Below are positions 16,396-25,282 of a stretch of 64,000 nt of DNA, in pieces. This DNA comes from Comamonas flocculans (lineage in GTDB: Bacteria > Pseudomonadota > Gammaproteobacteria > Burkholderiales > Burkholderiaceae_C). Within the stretch, counting starts at the first letter, position 1. The number at the start of each line of letters is the position of its first letter. Both the position numbers and the translations under genes were made by a program. The DNA is taken from contig NZ_CP042344.1 of assembly GCF_007954405.1 (NCBI RefSeq), forward strand, positions 372,001 to 436,000. Direction: 5' to 3'. The notes under the pieces are model-generated. The model searched no databases, had not been told where the DNA came from, and saw only the letters and a list, made by a program, of their open reading frames with translations.

Positions 16396-17148
16396 TCAGG
16401 CGGCAGATTCCTGCACTTCGACGAATTCGTCCGAGCCTTCGCTGGCCACGGCCTTGGCCACGTCTTCCACGGCGTTGTTCTTGCCTTCGAGGATGGCGTC
16501 GGCAATGCCGCGCGCATACAGCGCCACCGCCTTGGCCGAGTCGTCGTTGCCCGGGATCACGTAGTCGATGCCGTCGGGGTTGTGGTTGGTGTCCACCACG
16601 CCGATCAGCGGGATGCCGAGCTTCTTGGCTTCGGAAATCGCGATCTTGTGGTAGCCCACGTCGATCACGAAGATGGCGTCGGGCAGCGCCGCCATGTCCT
16701 CGATGCCGCCGATGTCGCGCTCGAGCTTGGCCAGCTCGCGCGTGAACATGAGCTGCTCCTTCTTGCTCATGCTCTCCAGGCCCGCTTCCTGCTGCGCCTT
16801 CATGTCCTTGAGGCGCTTGATCGAGGTCTTGACGGTCTTGAAGTTGGTCAGCATGCCGCCCAGCCAGCGCTGGTCCACGTAGGGCATGCCGGCGCGCTGC
16901 GCCTGCTCGGCGATGAGCTCGCGCGCCTGGCGCTTGGTGCCCACCATGAGGATGGTGCCGCGGTTGGCCGCGAGCTGGCGCGCAAACTTCTGCGCTTCCT
17001 GGAACATCGGCAGCGTCTGCTCCAGGTTGATGATGTGGATCTTGTTGCGATGGCCGAAAATGAACGGGGCCATCTTGGGGTTCCAGAAGCGCGTCTGGTG
17101 ACCGAAGTGGACACCGGCTTCCAGCATTTCACGCATGGTGACGGACAT
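16396..17148 (-). CDS. rpsB: 30S ribosomal protein S2
   Basis: 250 residues, typical length. Conserved segments are [20 protein letters not shown], the [16 protein letters not shown] stretch, [13 protein letters not shown], and [20 protein letters not shown], ending in an acidic tail. The start is the ATG at 17148. A much longer open frame continues upstream to 19407, but only because GC-rich antisense DNA lacks stops. It heads the long minus-strand cluster. The 5' leader is about 150 nt, which leaves room for S2 autoregulation as known in other proteobacteria. I could not recognise a specific leader fold. Confidence 0.98.
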   Translation of the reverse strand: MSVTMREMLEAGVHFGHQTRFWNPKMAPFIFGHRNKIHIINLEQTLPMFQEAQKFARQLAANRGTILMVGTKRQARELIAEQAQRAGMPYVDQRWLGGMLTNFKTVKTSIKRLKDMKAQQEAGLESMSKKEQLMFTRELAKLERDIGGIEDMAALPDAIFVIDVGYHKIAISEAKKLGIPLIGVVDTNHNPDGIDYVIPGNDDSAKAVALYARGIADAILEGKNNAVEDVAKAVASEGSDEFVEVQESAA

Positions 17149-17304
17149 GAAGATACTCCAAAGGTTGGGTCTTAAATCCGGCCCGAAAATTGCGCTGCGC
17201 CCGCAAGGGGCAGCGGCAACACCTGGATGGGCCGGTTTGCGATTGGCTCTTCTGCCGCGCCCAAGGGTAAACCCGTAGGACAGCCGTGACAGAAAAACCC
17301 GTGG

Positions 17305-17310
17305 ATTATA
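17305..17310 (-). promoter_or_regulatory. probable -10 box of the rpsB promoter
   Basis: On the minus strand this reads TATAAT, a perfect -10 match, about 155 nt upstream of the rpsB ATG. The region 17 bp further upstream has no good TTGACA match, so the -35 is weak or absent. It sits in the 201-bp divergent gap between rpsB and the NAD(P)HX repair gene. Confidence 0.5.
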
Positions 17311-17349
17311 GCCGCGCGAACGCCCCGGGCGTGCGCCAGGGAGGCCGCC

Positions 17350-18876
<1,527 letters not shown>

Positions 18877-18886
18877 GGCGGCGGTC

Positions 18887-19552
18887 TCAGCGCTGCGGCG
18901 TGCTGGACTGCACCAGTTCGATGCGCCGCTGCAGCCCCTGGGCCAGCGCCGTGTCGCCGGTGGCGTGCGCGTGCTGCTGGCGCGCCAGCAGCCAGGCCAG
19001 CAAGGGGCGGCGCCAGCCCTGGGACGATGCCGCATCGACCGCCGCGACCAGCGTCTCGGGTGTGGCGCGCCCGGCCTGCAGCGCCGCGGCCGCGGCCACC
19101 AGGCGCGAGAGCGGATCGGCCACCGCGGCAATCGCCCCCACGTCGCGCGCCGGCGCCCGCTGGGCCTCGGGCAGCAGCGCGGCGCGCGCCGGCTCCAGCC
19201 GCCCGGCCAGGTAGTCGGCATAGGCGGCGTCGGCCGCGCTCGCGTCGCCGCGCAGCGCCGCAAAGTCCGGGCAGCCGGAAAAGGCCAGGCTCGCCGCCTC
19301 GGCAGCGCAGCGCGCCAGTGCCAGGCGCGCGGCCAGCTCGGGTTGGCCGGTGCGTGCCACCTCGGCGCGCGCGCGCTCCCATTCCAGCTCGGCCACGCGA
19401 TCGTCACCCGCCAGATAGGCGCGCGTGGCGCGTTCGAGCGAGCCGTGGGCGTTCATCTGCCAGTCGGGCGTGGGCGGCGCGTTGCCGCAGGCCGCCAGCC
19501 ATGCCGCGGCCAGGGCAGCGAGCGCCGGGAGGAGGATGCGGCGCGGTGTCAT
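18887..19552 (-). CDS. putative lipoprotein at the end of an MCE transport set
   Basis: 221 residues, Ala-rich. I chose the ATG at 19552 ([11 protein letters not shown]). It gives a clean lipoprotein signal with lipobox LAAC, the Cys near residue 23. It overlaps the MCE gene stop by four bases. The rest is helical and looks like tetratricopeptide-type pairs ([40 protein letters not shown]), but I cannot assign a named family. The usual partner at this place is a PqiC/DUF330-type auxiliary lipoprotein, and this sequence does not look like one. It probably belongs to the transport system by position. Function unknown. Confidence 0.75.
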   Translation of the reverse strand: MTPRRILLPALAALAAAWLAACGNAPPTPDWQMNAHGSLERATRAYLAGDDRVAELEWERARAEVARTGQPELAARLALARCAAEAASLAFSGCPDFAALRGDASAADAAYADYLAGRLEPARAALLPEAQRAPARDVGAIAAVADPLSRLVAAAAALQAGRATPETLVAAVDAASSQGWRRPLLAWLLARQQHAHATGDTALAQGLQRRIELVQSSTPQR

Positions 19553-20559
19553 GGCAGCTTGAGCTCCGTGTCGCGCGCGAACGGCCACTTGCGGTTGACC
19601 TCGTCGATCAGATCCTGCACCTTGCGCAGGCTCGCATCCACGTCGGCGCGCAGGGCCGACAGGTCGGTGCTGGCTGCGCGCGCGTTCCTGCCCACGGCCT
19701 GGGCGTCGGCCAGCACCGCATCCACGCGCTTGAGGCTCTGGCGCGCGTCCTGCAGCAGGGCGCCGAGCTCGGTGGCGCCGGCGCGCACCTCGCTCATCAG
19801 GCCGGCGTCCCGGCCGGCGCCGAAGAGCTGGCGGTCGGCCTTGGCGCCCATGGTGTCCAGGCGCGCCATCAGCGCGTTGCTGCGCCGCAGCAGCTCGCTT
19901 GCCTGCTGCAGCAGCGCGTTGATCTGGCTGCTGCGCGCATCGTCGCCCAGCAGCGCCGCCAGCGCGCCGCCCGGGCCGTTGAACTTCTGCACCAGCAGGC
20001 GCACCTGCGCCAGCGTGGCGGCCAGCTCCGAGCCCTGTTCGGTCATCTGGTTGAGGTTGTCGAGCAACTGGCGCGCGCTGTTGAGGATCTGCGGCACCTC
20101 CGCGCCCACGTCGCCGCGGATCACCGGACGCTCGGCGCCGTCGCCCAGCGGCGGGTCGCTGAGCACGCCGCTGTAGGCCTTGATGGTGGTGCCGCCCACC
20201 AGGCCGCGCACCAGCGTGAACACGCTGGACTCGCGCAGCCAGTGCGCCTCCTTGCGCGCAACGTCGACCGCGATGTGCACGCTGCCGTCGCTGGCCAGGT
20301 CGATGTTGCGCACCCGGCCTATGGGGAAGCCGGAAAACGTCATGTCCATGCCCACGCTCACGCCCTCGGAATCATCGGTCACCAGCACCAGGCGCTGCGT
20401 TGCCTCGAAGGCGCCGCGCGCATACAGCAGGTAGAGCACCGAGCCCAGGATCAGCAGCGCGGTGAAGAACAGCAGGCCCAGGGCCTTCAGGCGCAGGTGC
20501 GCCACCGGGCGCAAGGGCTCTTCGGGCGGGTAGGCCGGTTCGGTCAGCGGGTCGACCAT
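19549..20559 (-). CDS. MCE (MlaD-type) lipid transport protein
   Basis: 336 residues. A single N-terminal membrane segment (LLFFTALLILGSVLYLLYAR, about residues 30-50) anchors a periplasmic MCE domain (EGVSVGMDMTFSGFPIGRVR onward). A long helical C-terminal part (NSARQLLDNLNQMTEQGSEL and similar) is typical of MCE proteins that form tunnels for phospholipids. I chose the ATG at 20559 because it has a GAGTGA ribosome binding site. A GTG at 20565 is the alternative. It directly follows the permease stop and overlaps the lipoprotein start. Substrate direction cannot be told. Confidence 0.88.
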   Translation of the reverse strand: MVDPLTEPAYPPEEPLRPVAHLRLKALGLLFFTALLILGSVLYLLYARGAFEATQRLVLVTDDSEGVSVGMDMTFSGFPIGRVRNIDLASDGSVHIAVDVARKEAHWLRESSVFTLVRGLVGGTTIKAYSGVLSDPPLGDGAERPVIRGDVGAEVPQILNSARQLLDNLNQMTEQGSELAATLAQVRLLVQKFNGPGGALAALLGDDARSSQINALLQQASELLRRSNALMARLDTMGAKADRQLFGAGRDAGLMSEVRAGATELGALLQDARQSLKRVDAVLADAQAVGRNARAASTDLSALRADVDASLRKVQDLIDEVNRKWPFARDTELKLP

Positions 20560-20565
20560 GATCAC

Positions 20566-21357
20566 TCAGTAATAGTTGCCCATGAGGGAAATCGTCTCTA
20601 TCAGCAAGAGTACGGCAAACATGCGTGCCAGGCTGCCCCCGCCCGCAGCGGGCGGCGCGGCGCTGCGGCGTTCGTGCGCGTGCAGGCCGCCGGCCAGCGG
20701 GATCAGCGCCACCGCCAGGCTGAAGAACAGCGTCTTGAGAAAGAACACCAGCGTGATCTGCGGCGTGAACACCTGGCCGAACATGCGGGTATAGCCGGCA
20801 AAGCCCGCGAGGTTGGCGCCATAGACGCCGATGTAGGCCATCACCAGGCCCACCACGCACGACAGCGCCGCCAGCGTGACGCTGGCGTAGACGCCCGCGA
20901 CCGCGCGCGGCAGGACCTCGGTGCGCACGAAGGGTGTGGCCGGCATGCGCCGCAGGCGGCGCAGCTGCGCCACCTGTGCGCCGCTCGGTATCGTGGTGCG
21001 CATGGCCACGAACAGCGCCGCGGTCAGCGGAATGAGCTCCAGCACCAGCACGCGCACCACCATCTCCAGCGCGTAGCGCGACAGGCCGTAGCTGAAGGCG
21101 GTGACCACGACGATGCGCGTGAGCACCAGGCTGATGAGCGCCGCCAGCACCGTGAAGCCCAGCAGGATGGGCAGGGTGTCGCGCACGATCTGCCGCGCCA
21201 TGCGCCCGCGCGCCTGCCGCCCCCAGCTGGACGGCGAAGCCAGCAGCACCAGCACCACCGCGCCCAGCTCCATGATGCGCCACCAGGCGATGGCCCAGCG
21301 CTGCGCGGCGCGCCAAAAGCGCTCCAGCCAGGGTGCGCGCGCCACCAGGGAGTTCAT
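20566..21357 (-). CDS. MlaE-family ABC transporter permease
   Basis: 263 residues with about six hydrophobic segments. Family features are the TRIVVVTAFSYGLSRYALEM stretch, the loop before PFVRTEVLPRAVAGV, and GLVMAYIGVYGANLAGF. It is the membrane part of an MCE-type lipid transporter. The start is taken at the ATG at 21357. An in-frame ATG at 21390 lies inside a dispersed repeat. The ATPase gene (MlaF type) that normally sits between permease and MCE genes is absent: the permease stop and the MCE gene are practically contiguous. The ATPase must come from elsewhere, or the system works differently. Confidence 0.88.
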   Translation of the reverse strand: MNSLVARAPWLERFWRAAQRWAIAWWRIMELGAVVLVLLASPSSWGRQARGRMARQIVRDTLPILLGFTVLAALISLVLTRIVVVTAFSYGLSRYALEMVVRVLVLELIPLTAALFVAMRTTIPSGAQVAQLRRLRRMPATPFVRTEVLPRAVAGVYASVTLAALSCVVGLVMAYIGVYGANLAGFAGYTRMFGQVFTPQITLVFFLKTLFFSLAVALIPLAGGLHAHERRSAAPPAAGGGSLARMFAVLLLIETISLMGNYY

Positions 21358-21382
21358 GCGCGCATCATACGAAAACGCCTGG

Positions 21383-21447
21383 TATTTCATGCAAAAACGG
21401 CCTGCAGCGCCCGCCCTGCAAGTGCCACAAACTATCAAAATAATAGT
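21383..21447 (-). repeat. dispersed ~56-bp repeat, copy in the merR-mlaE gap
   Basis: Read on the minus strand it starts CTATTATTTTGATAG, then GGCACTTGCAGGGCGGGCGC, TGCAGGCCG and TTTTTGCATGAAA. It has the same order of blocks as the other copies. It is the only clear full-length copy on this strand and fills most of the 92-bp gap between the regulator and the permease gene. Confidence 0.7.
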
Positions 21448-21449
21448 GT

Positions 21450-21908
21450 TCAGACGTGGCGCCGCACCGTGGCCAGCGGCTGGGGCACGGGTTCGGCGTC
21501 GGCGCGCCGGTGCAGCGCCTCGATCACCTGGCACTGGGCACCGGTGCCGTCGCAGCGGCCGCGCAGTTCCTTGAGGGCGCGCTCCAAGGCGCGCAGCTCC
21601 TGCAGGCGGGTGCGCACGTGCTCCAGGTGCTCGTCCAGCGTGGCGCAGGCGGCATGCGGCGCCGGCGCGCCCTGGGCGTCCAGCGCCAGCAGCGCGCGCA
21701 CCTCGGGCAGCGACATGTCCATGGCGCGACACAGCCGCACGAAGCGCAGGCGGTGCACCTCGGCGTCGGTGTAGAGGCGGTAGCGGTTGTCCGCGCGTGC
21801 GCCCTCGGGCAGCAGGCCTTCGCGCTCGTAGTAGCGGATGTTGGCCGGCGACACCCCGGACAGGCGGGCGGCTTGCCCTATGCGGTGGCACGGGTATTCG
21901 GCGGGCAT
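21450..21908 (-). CDS. cadR: MerR-family Cd/Pb/Zn-responsive regulator (CadR/PbrR type)
   Basis: 152 residues. The N-terminal winged helix-turn-helix has RIGQAARLSGVSPANIRYYE and NRYRLYTDAEVHRLRFV. A dimerisation helix (LDEHLEHVRTRLQELRALER) follows, then metal-site cysteines: one before the helix (HAACATLDEH) and two after it (RCDGTGAQC). That layout matches the three-cysteine CadR/PbrR site rather than the mercury MerR. It is divergent from the P-type ATPase with 39 bp between the two start codons, holding one operator. The start is the ATG at 21908. Exact metal preference cannot be read from sequence. Confidence 0.92.
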   Translation of the reverse strand: MPAEYPCHRIGQAARLSGVSPANIRYYEREGLLPEGARADNRYRLYTDAEVHRLRFVRLCRAMDMSLPEVRALLALDAQGAPAPHAACATLDEHLEHVRTRLQELRALERALKELRGRCDGTGAQCQVIEALHRRADAEPVPQPLATVRRHV

Positions 21909-21910
21909 GC

Positions 21911-21941
21911 TTGACCTTCAAGTGACTTCACGGTTTCCAAT
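21911..21941 (+). promoter_or_regulatory. MerR-type operator/promoter of the metal ATPase gene
   Basis: The -35 box TTGACC (21911-21916) is followed by a dyad ACCTTCAAGT-G-ACTTCACGGT (21914-21934), with arms matching at 7 of 10 positions. A weak -10 TCCAAT (21936-21941) comes after a 19-bp spacer. A long spacer with a dyad between the boxes is the hallmark of MerR-activated promoters. Transcription would start near 21948, at the ATG itself. Confidence 0.75.
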
Positions 21942-21947
21942 GATGGC

Positions 21948-23993
21948 ATGAAGCACGCAAGTCCCGCCCACGACCACCCCGGCCAGGCAAGGCCGACCAG
22001 CGCCTGCGCACCGCCCGCACACGCCGAGGGCGGGCATGCGCACGGCCACGATCACGATCATTCCGCCCTGCCCGGCTGGCCGCGCATCGCGCTGGCGCTG
22101 CTGCTCGCTGCGGGCGCCGAGGCCGCGCATGCGCTGGCGCTGGGCTGGCCCGGCATGCTGCTGGCCGTGGCGGCGATCGCGCTGGCGGGCCTGGGCGTGT
22201 ACCGTGCGGGACTGCAGGACCTGCTGGCGCTGCGCCTGGGCATCAGCGCGCTGATGACCGTCGCCGTCACCGGCGCGGTGCTGATAGGCCAATGGCCCGA
22301 AGCGGCGATGGTGATGGCGCTCTACGTGGCGGCCGAGCGGCTGGAGCACGGCGCCATGGACAGGGCGCGCCACGCGATCCGCGGACTGCTCGCGCTCGCG
22401 CCCGAGATGGCCGAGGTGCTGCAGCCCGACGCCAGCGTGCGGCGTCTGCCCGCGGCCCAGGTGCAGCCGGGCAGCGTGCTGCGCATCGCCCCCGGGGCGC
22501 GCGTGCCGCTGGACGGCACCGTCACCCGGGGCAGCAGCAGCGTGAACCAGGCGCCGATCACCGGCGAGAGCCAGCCGGCGGACAAGACCGTGGGCGACGC
22601 GCTCTACGCCGGCAGCATCAACCAGCAGGCCGAGCTGCAGATGCGGGTCACCGCCGCGGCCGGCGGCACGCTGCTGGCGCGCATCGTGCACGCGGTGGAG
22701 CAGGCCCAGGCCAGCCGCGCGCCGACGCAGCGCTTCGTCGACCGCTTTGCCGCGGTCTATACCCCCATCGTCTTCGCGCTGGCGCTGCTGCTGGCCGTGC
22801 TGGCGCCCCCGCTCATGGGCTGGAGCTGGCAGCAGGCCGTCTACCAGGCGCTGGCGCTGCTGGTCATCGCCTGCCCCTGCGCGCTGGTGATCTCCACCCC
22901 GGTGACGGTGGTGAGCGCGCTCACCGCGGCCGCGCGCCGCGGCATGCTCATCAAGGGCGGCAGCGCACTCGAGAGCGCGCGCAATCTGCGCGCGATCGCG
23001 CTGGACAAGACCGGCACGCTGACCACCGGCCAGCCCACGCTGGTGCACTGGCAGGCGCTGGGTGAAGACGCCGATGCGCCCGCCCGCGCGGCGCAGCGCG
23101 CGCTGCAGCTGGCCGCGCGTTCGGACCACCCGGTCTCGCGCGCGATCGCGGCGGGCCTGGAGGCCGGCGCGGCGCAGGCGGCCGATGAGGTGCTGTCCTT
23201 CACCGCCCTGCCCGGGCGCGGCGTGCAGGCCGAGGTCGCCGGTGCCCCCTGGGCGCTGGGCAACGCCCGGCTGGCCGCCGAGCGCGGCCTGCTCACCGAA
23301 GGGCTGAAGCTGCTGCTGGCCGAGCAGGAGGCGCGCGGACGCACGCTCACCCTCCTGATGAGCGCCACGGCCGTGCAGGCGCTGTTTGCCGTGGCCGACC
23401 CGCTGCGCCCGCACGCGGCCGAGGCGGTGGCGCGGCTGCAGGCGCTGGGCATCCACACCGCGGTGCTCAGCGGCGACAACGACGCCACGGTGCGCGCCAT
23501 CGCCGCGCAGGCGGGCATAGAGGACGCGCGCGGCAGCCTGCTGCCCGAGGACAAGCTCGGCGCCCTGGCGGCCCTGCAGCGCACGCATGGGGCCACCGCC
23601 ATGGCCGGCGACGGCATCAACGACGCGCCGGCCCTGGCCGCCGCCGACCTGGGGTTTGCCATGGGCGGCCAGCATGCCAGCGGCATGGCCATGGAAACGG
23701 CGGACGTGGTGCTGATGAGCGACGACCTGCACCGCCTGGCCGACACCGTGCAGCTGTCGCGGCGCGCGCACCGCGTGCTGTGGCAGAACATCGGCGCCGC
23801 GCTCCTGGTGAAGGCCGCGTTCTGTGCTCTGGCGGTGCTGGGCATCGCCACCATGTGGATGGCGGTGGCCGCCGACATGGGCGTGAGCCTGCTGGTCATC
23901 GCCAACGGCCTGCGGCTGCGCCGCGCGCCCATGGGCCACGCCAGGCAGGCCGCGCCCGGCATCGGCGTTGCCGCGGCCGTGCAAAATCCCTGA
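21948..23993 (+). CDS. cadA: heavy-metal P1B-type ATPase (Zn/Cd/Pb exporter)
   Basis: 681 residues. It pumps divalent metals out across the inner membrane. Motifs in order: a His-rich N-terminus (GGHAHGHDHDH, about residues 27-37) instead of a CxxC heavy-metal domain, four membrane helices, PITGES, the ion-site CPC in VIACPCALVIS, DKTGTLTTG with the phosphorylated Asp, SDHPVSRAI with the soft-metal HP motif, GDGINDAPALAAADLG, and two C-terminal helices. The start is the ATG at 21948. No Shine-Dalgarno fits, because the predicted transcript begins there. The divergent CadR-type regulator fits metal-induced expression. Confidence 0.94.
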   Translation: MKHASPAHDHPGQARPTSACAPPAHAEGGHAHGHDHDHSALPGWPRIALALLLAAGAEAAHALALGWPGMLLAVAAIALAGLGVYRAGLQDLLALRLGISALMTVAVTGAVLIGQWPEAAMVMALYVAAERLEHGAMDRARHAIRGLLALAPEMAEVLQPDASVRRLPAAQVQPGSVLRIAPGARVPLDGTVTRGSSSVNQAPITGESQPADKTVGDALYAGSINQQAELQMRVTAAAGGTLLARIVHAVEQAQASRAPTQRFVDRFAAVYTPIVFALALLLAVLAPPLMGWSWQQAVYQALALLVIACPCALVISTPVTVVSALTAAARRGMLIKGGSALESARNLRAIALDKTGTLTTGQPTLVHWQALGEDADAPARAAQRALQLAARSDHPVSRAIAAGLEAGAAQAADEVLSFTALPGRGVQAEVAGAPWALGNARLAAERGLLTEGLKLLLAEQEARGRTLTLLMSATAVQALFAVADPLRPHAAEAVARLQALGIHTAVLSGDNDATVRAIAAQAGIEDARGSLLPEDKLGALAALQRTHGATAMAGDGINDAPALAAADLGFAMGGQHASGMAMETADVVLMSDDLHRLADTVQLSRRAHRVLWQNIGAALLVKAAFCALAVLGIATMWMAVAADMGVSLLVIANGLRLRRAPMGHARQAAPGIGVAAAVQNP

Positions 23994-24033
23994 ACCGCCG
24001 GCGCCCCGCCCCGCGCTCGAACCAACTTGCCCC

Positions 24034-24627
24034 ATGACCCAGCACACCCGCACCGAAGACGCGCTGGCCATCGTCACCGGCGTGACGCTGGTGTCCACCG
24101 GCATCGCCTTCCTGGCCAAGGCCGGTCTCTTGACCGGCGGCATCGCCGGGCTGAGCTTCGTGCTGCACTACAGCACGGGCTGGAGCTTCGGGCTGCTGTT
24201 CTTCGTGCTGAACCTGCCCTTTTATTGGCTGGGCCTGCGCCGCATGGGCTGGCGCTTCACGCTCAAGACCTTCGCCGCGGTGGCGCTGCTGTCGCTGATG
24301 ACCGAGGCGCAGCTGCGCTGGCTGCACCTGTCGGACATGGCCATGCCCTACGCCGCGCTGGTCGGCGGGCTGATCATGGCCATGGGCTTTCTGGTGCTGT
24401 TTCGCCACCAGAGCAGCCTGGGGGGCATAGGCATCCTGGCGCTGTACCTGCAGGAGCACCGCGGCTGGCGCGCGGGCAAGGTGCAGATGGCCGTGGACAG
24501 CGCCATCGTGGCCACGGCGCTGGTGACGCTGGCGCTCGATCGCGTGCTCTGGTCGGTGGTCTGCGCGGTGGTGCTCAATCTGGTGCTGGCGATGAACCAC
24601 AAGCCGGGGCGCTATGTGGCTGCCTGA
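24034..24627 (+). CDS. YitT family membrane protein
   Basis: 197 residues. At least five hydrophobic segments are visible (ALAIVTGVTLVSTGIAFLAK, GLLTGGIAGLSFVLHYSTG, FGLLFFVLNLPFYWLGLRR, LVGGLIMAMGFLVLF and the C-terminal VVCAVVLNLVLAM). The pattern GLLTGGIAGLS is typical of the YitT/DUF161 family, whose function is not firmly known. The start is the ATG at 24034. A longer frame to 23968 adds a Pro-rich lead overlapping the ATPase end. It follows the metal ATPase by 40 bp on the same strand and may be cotranscribed. A role in metal handling would be guesswork. Confidence 0.88.
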   Translation: MTQHTRTEDALAIVTGVTLVSTGIAFLAKAGLLTGGIAGLSFVLHYSTGWSFGLLFFVLNLPFYWLGLRRMGWRFTLKTFAAVALLSLMTEAQLRWLHLSDMAMPYAALVGGLIMAMGFLVLFRHQSSLGGIGILALYLQEHRGWRAGKVQMAVDSAIVATALVTLALDRVLWSVVCAVVLNLVLAMNHKPGRYVAA

Positions 24628-24790
24628 GAGCCGGTTCACGATCTTTGCGCGGTGTCCGCAAGGCGGCAAAAACCGCAGCCAAGGCAGCCGGCGCGGAACT
24701 CCGCAGCCCGCTGCCGGTCAGAGCAGCGCGCTCTTGCCCGGCGCATGCCAGCCGCCCCCTTTTTGATCGATCACCGCAGGAGAGTCCCTG

Positions 24791-25273
24791 ATGTCCACGC
24801 TCGCACCCACCCGCCGCCAGATGCTGGCGTCCGCCGCAGGCCTGGCGGCGCTGGCGGCCGGCGCCGCGCCCGCCGCCCAGCCCATGGTGCAGGTCTGGAA
24901 AGACCCGAGCTGCGGCTGCTGCAAGGACTGGATCGCGCACATGCAGGCCAACGGCTTTGCCACCACGGTGCATGAAAGCGGCAACGCCGGTGCGCGCGCC
25001 CGGCTGGGCCTGCCGCGCGAGCTCGGCTCCTGCCATACCGCGCTGGTCGAGGGCTATGTGCTCGAAGGCCACGTGCCGGCCCGCGACGTGCAGCGCCTGC
25101 TCAGTCAGCGCCCCAAGGCGCTGGGCCTGGCGGTGCCGGGCATGCCGGTGGGCAGTCCCGGCATGGACGGCCCCGCCTATGGCGGGCGCAAGGACGCCTA
25201 CGAGGTGCTGCTGGTCAGGCGCGCCGGCAAGGCGGGCGAGGCAAGCACCGAGGTCTTCGCGCGCTACGGCTGA
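24791..25273 (+). CDS. DUF411 metal-binding-like periplasmic protein
   Basis: 160 residues. The N-terminus is a Tat-like signal (TRRQMLASAAGLAALAAGAA) with twin Arg, cleaved near APAAQP. The DUF411 core follows, with VWKDPSCGCCKDWIAHM (Cys cluster) and GSCHTALVEGYVLEGHVPA. Members are often encoded near copper or other metal resistance genes and are thought to bind metal. Here the metal ATPase lies two genes upstream. A ribosome binding site (AGGAGA) precedes the ATG at 24791. The 163-bp gap before it (24628-24790) shows no other feature. It is convergent with the Pat gene, 9 bp apart. Confidence 0.9.
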   Translation: MSTLAPTRRQMLASAAGLAALAAGAAPAAQPMVQVWKDPSCGCCKDWIAHMQANGFATTVHESGNAGARARLGLPRELGSCHTALVEGYVLEGHVPARDVQRLLSQRPKALGLAVPGMPVGSPGMDGPAYGGRKDAYEVLLVRRAGKAGEASTEVFARYG

Positions 25274-25282
25274 AACCCGCGC

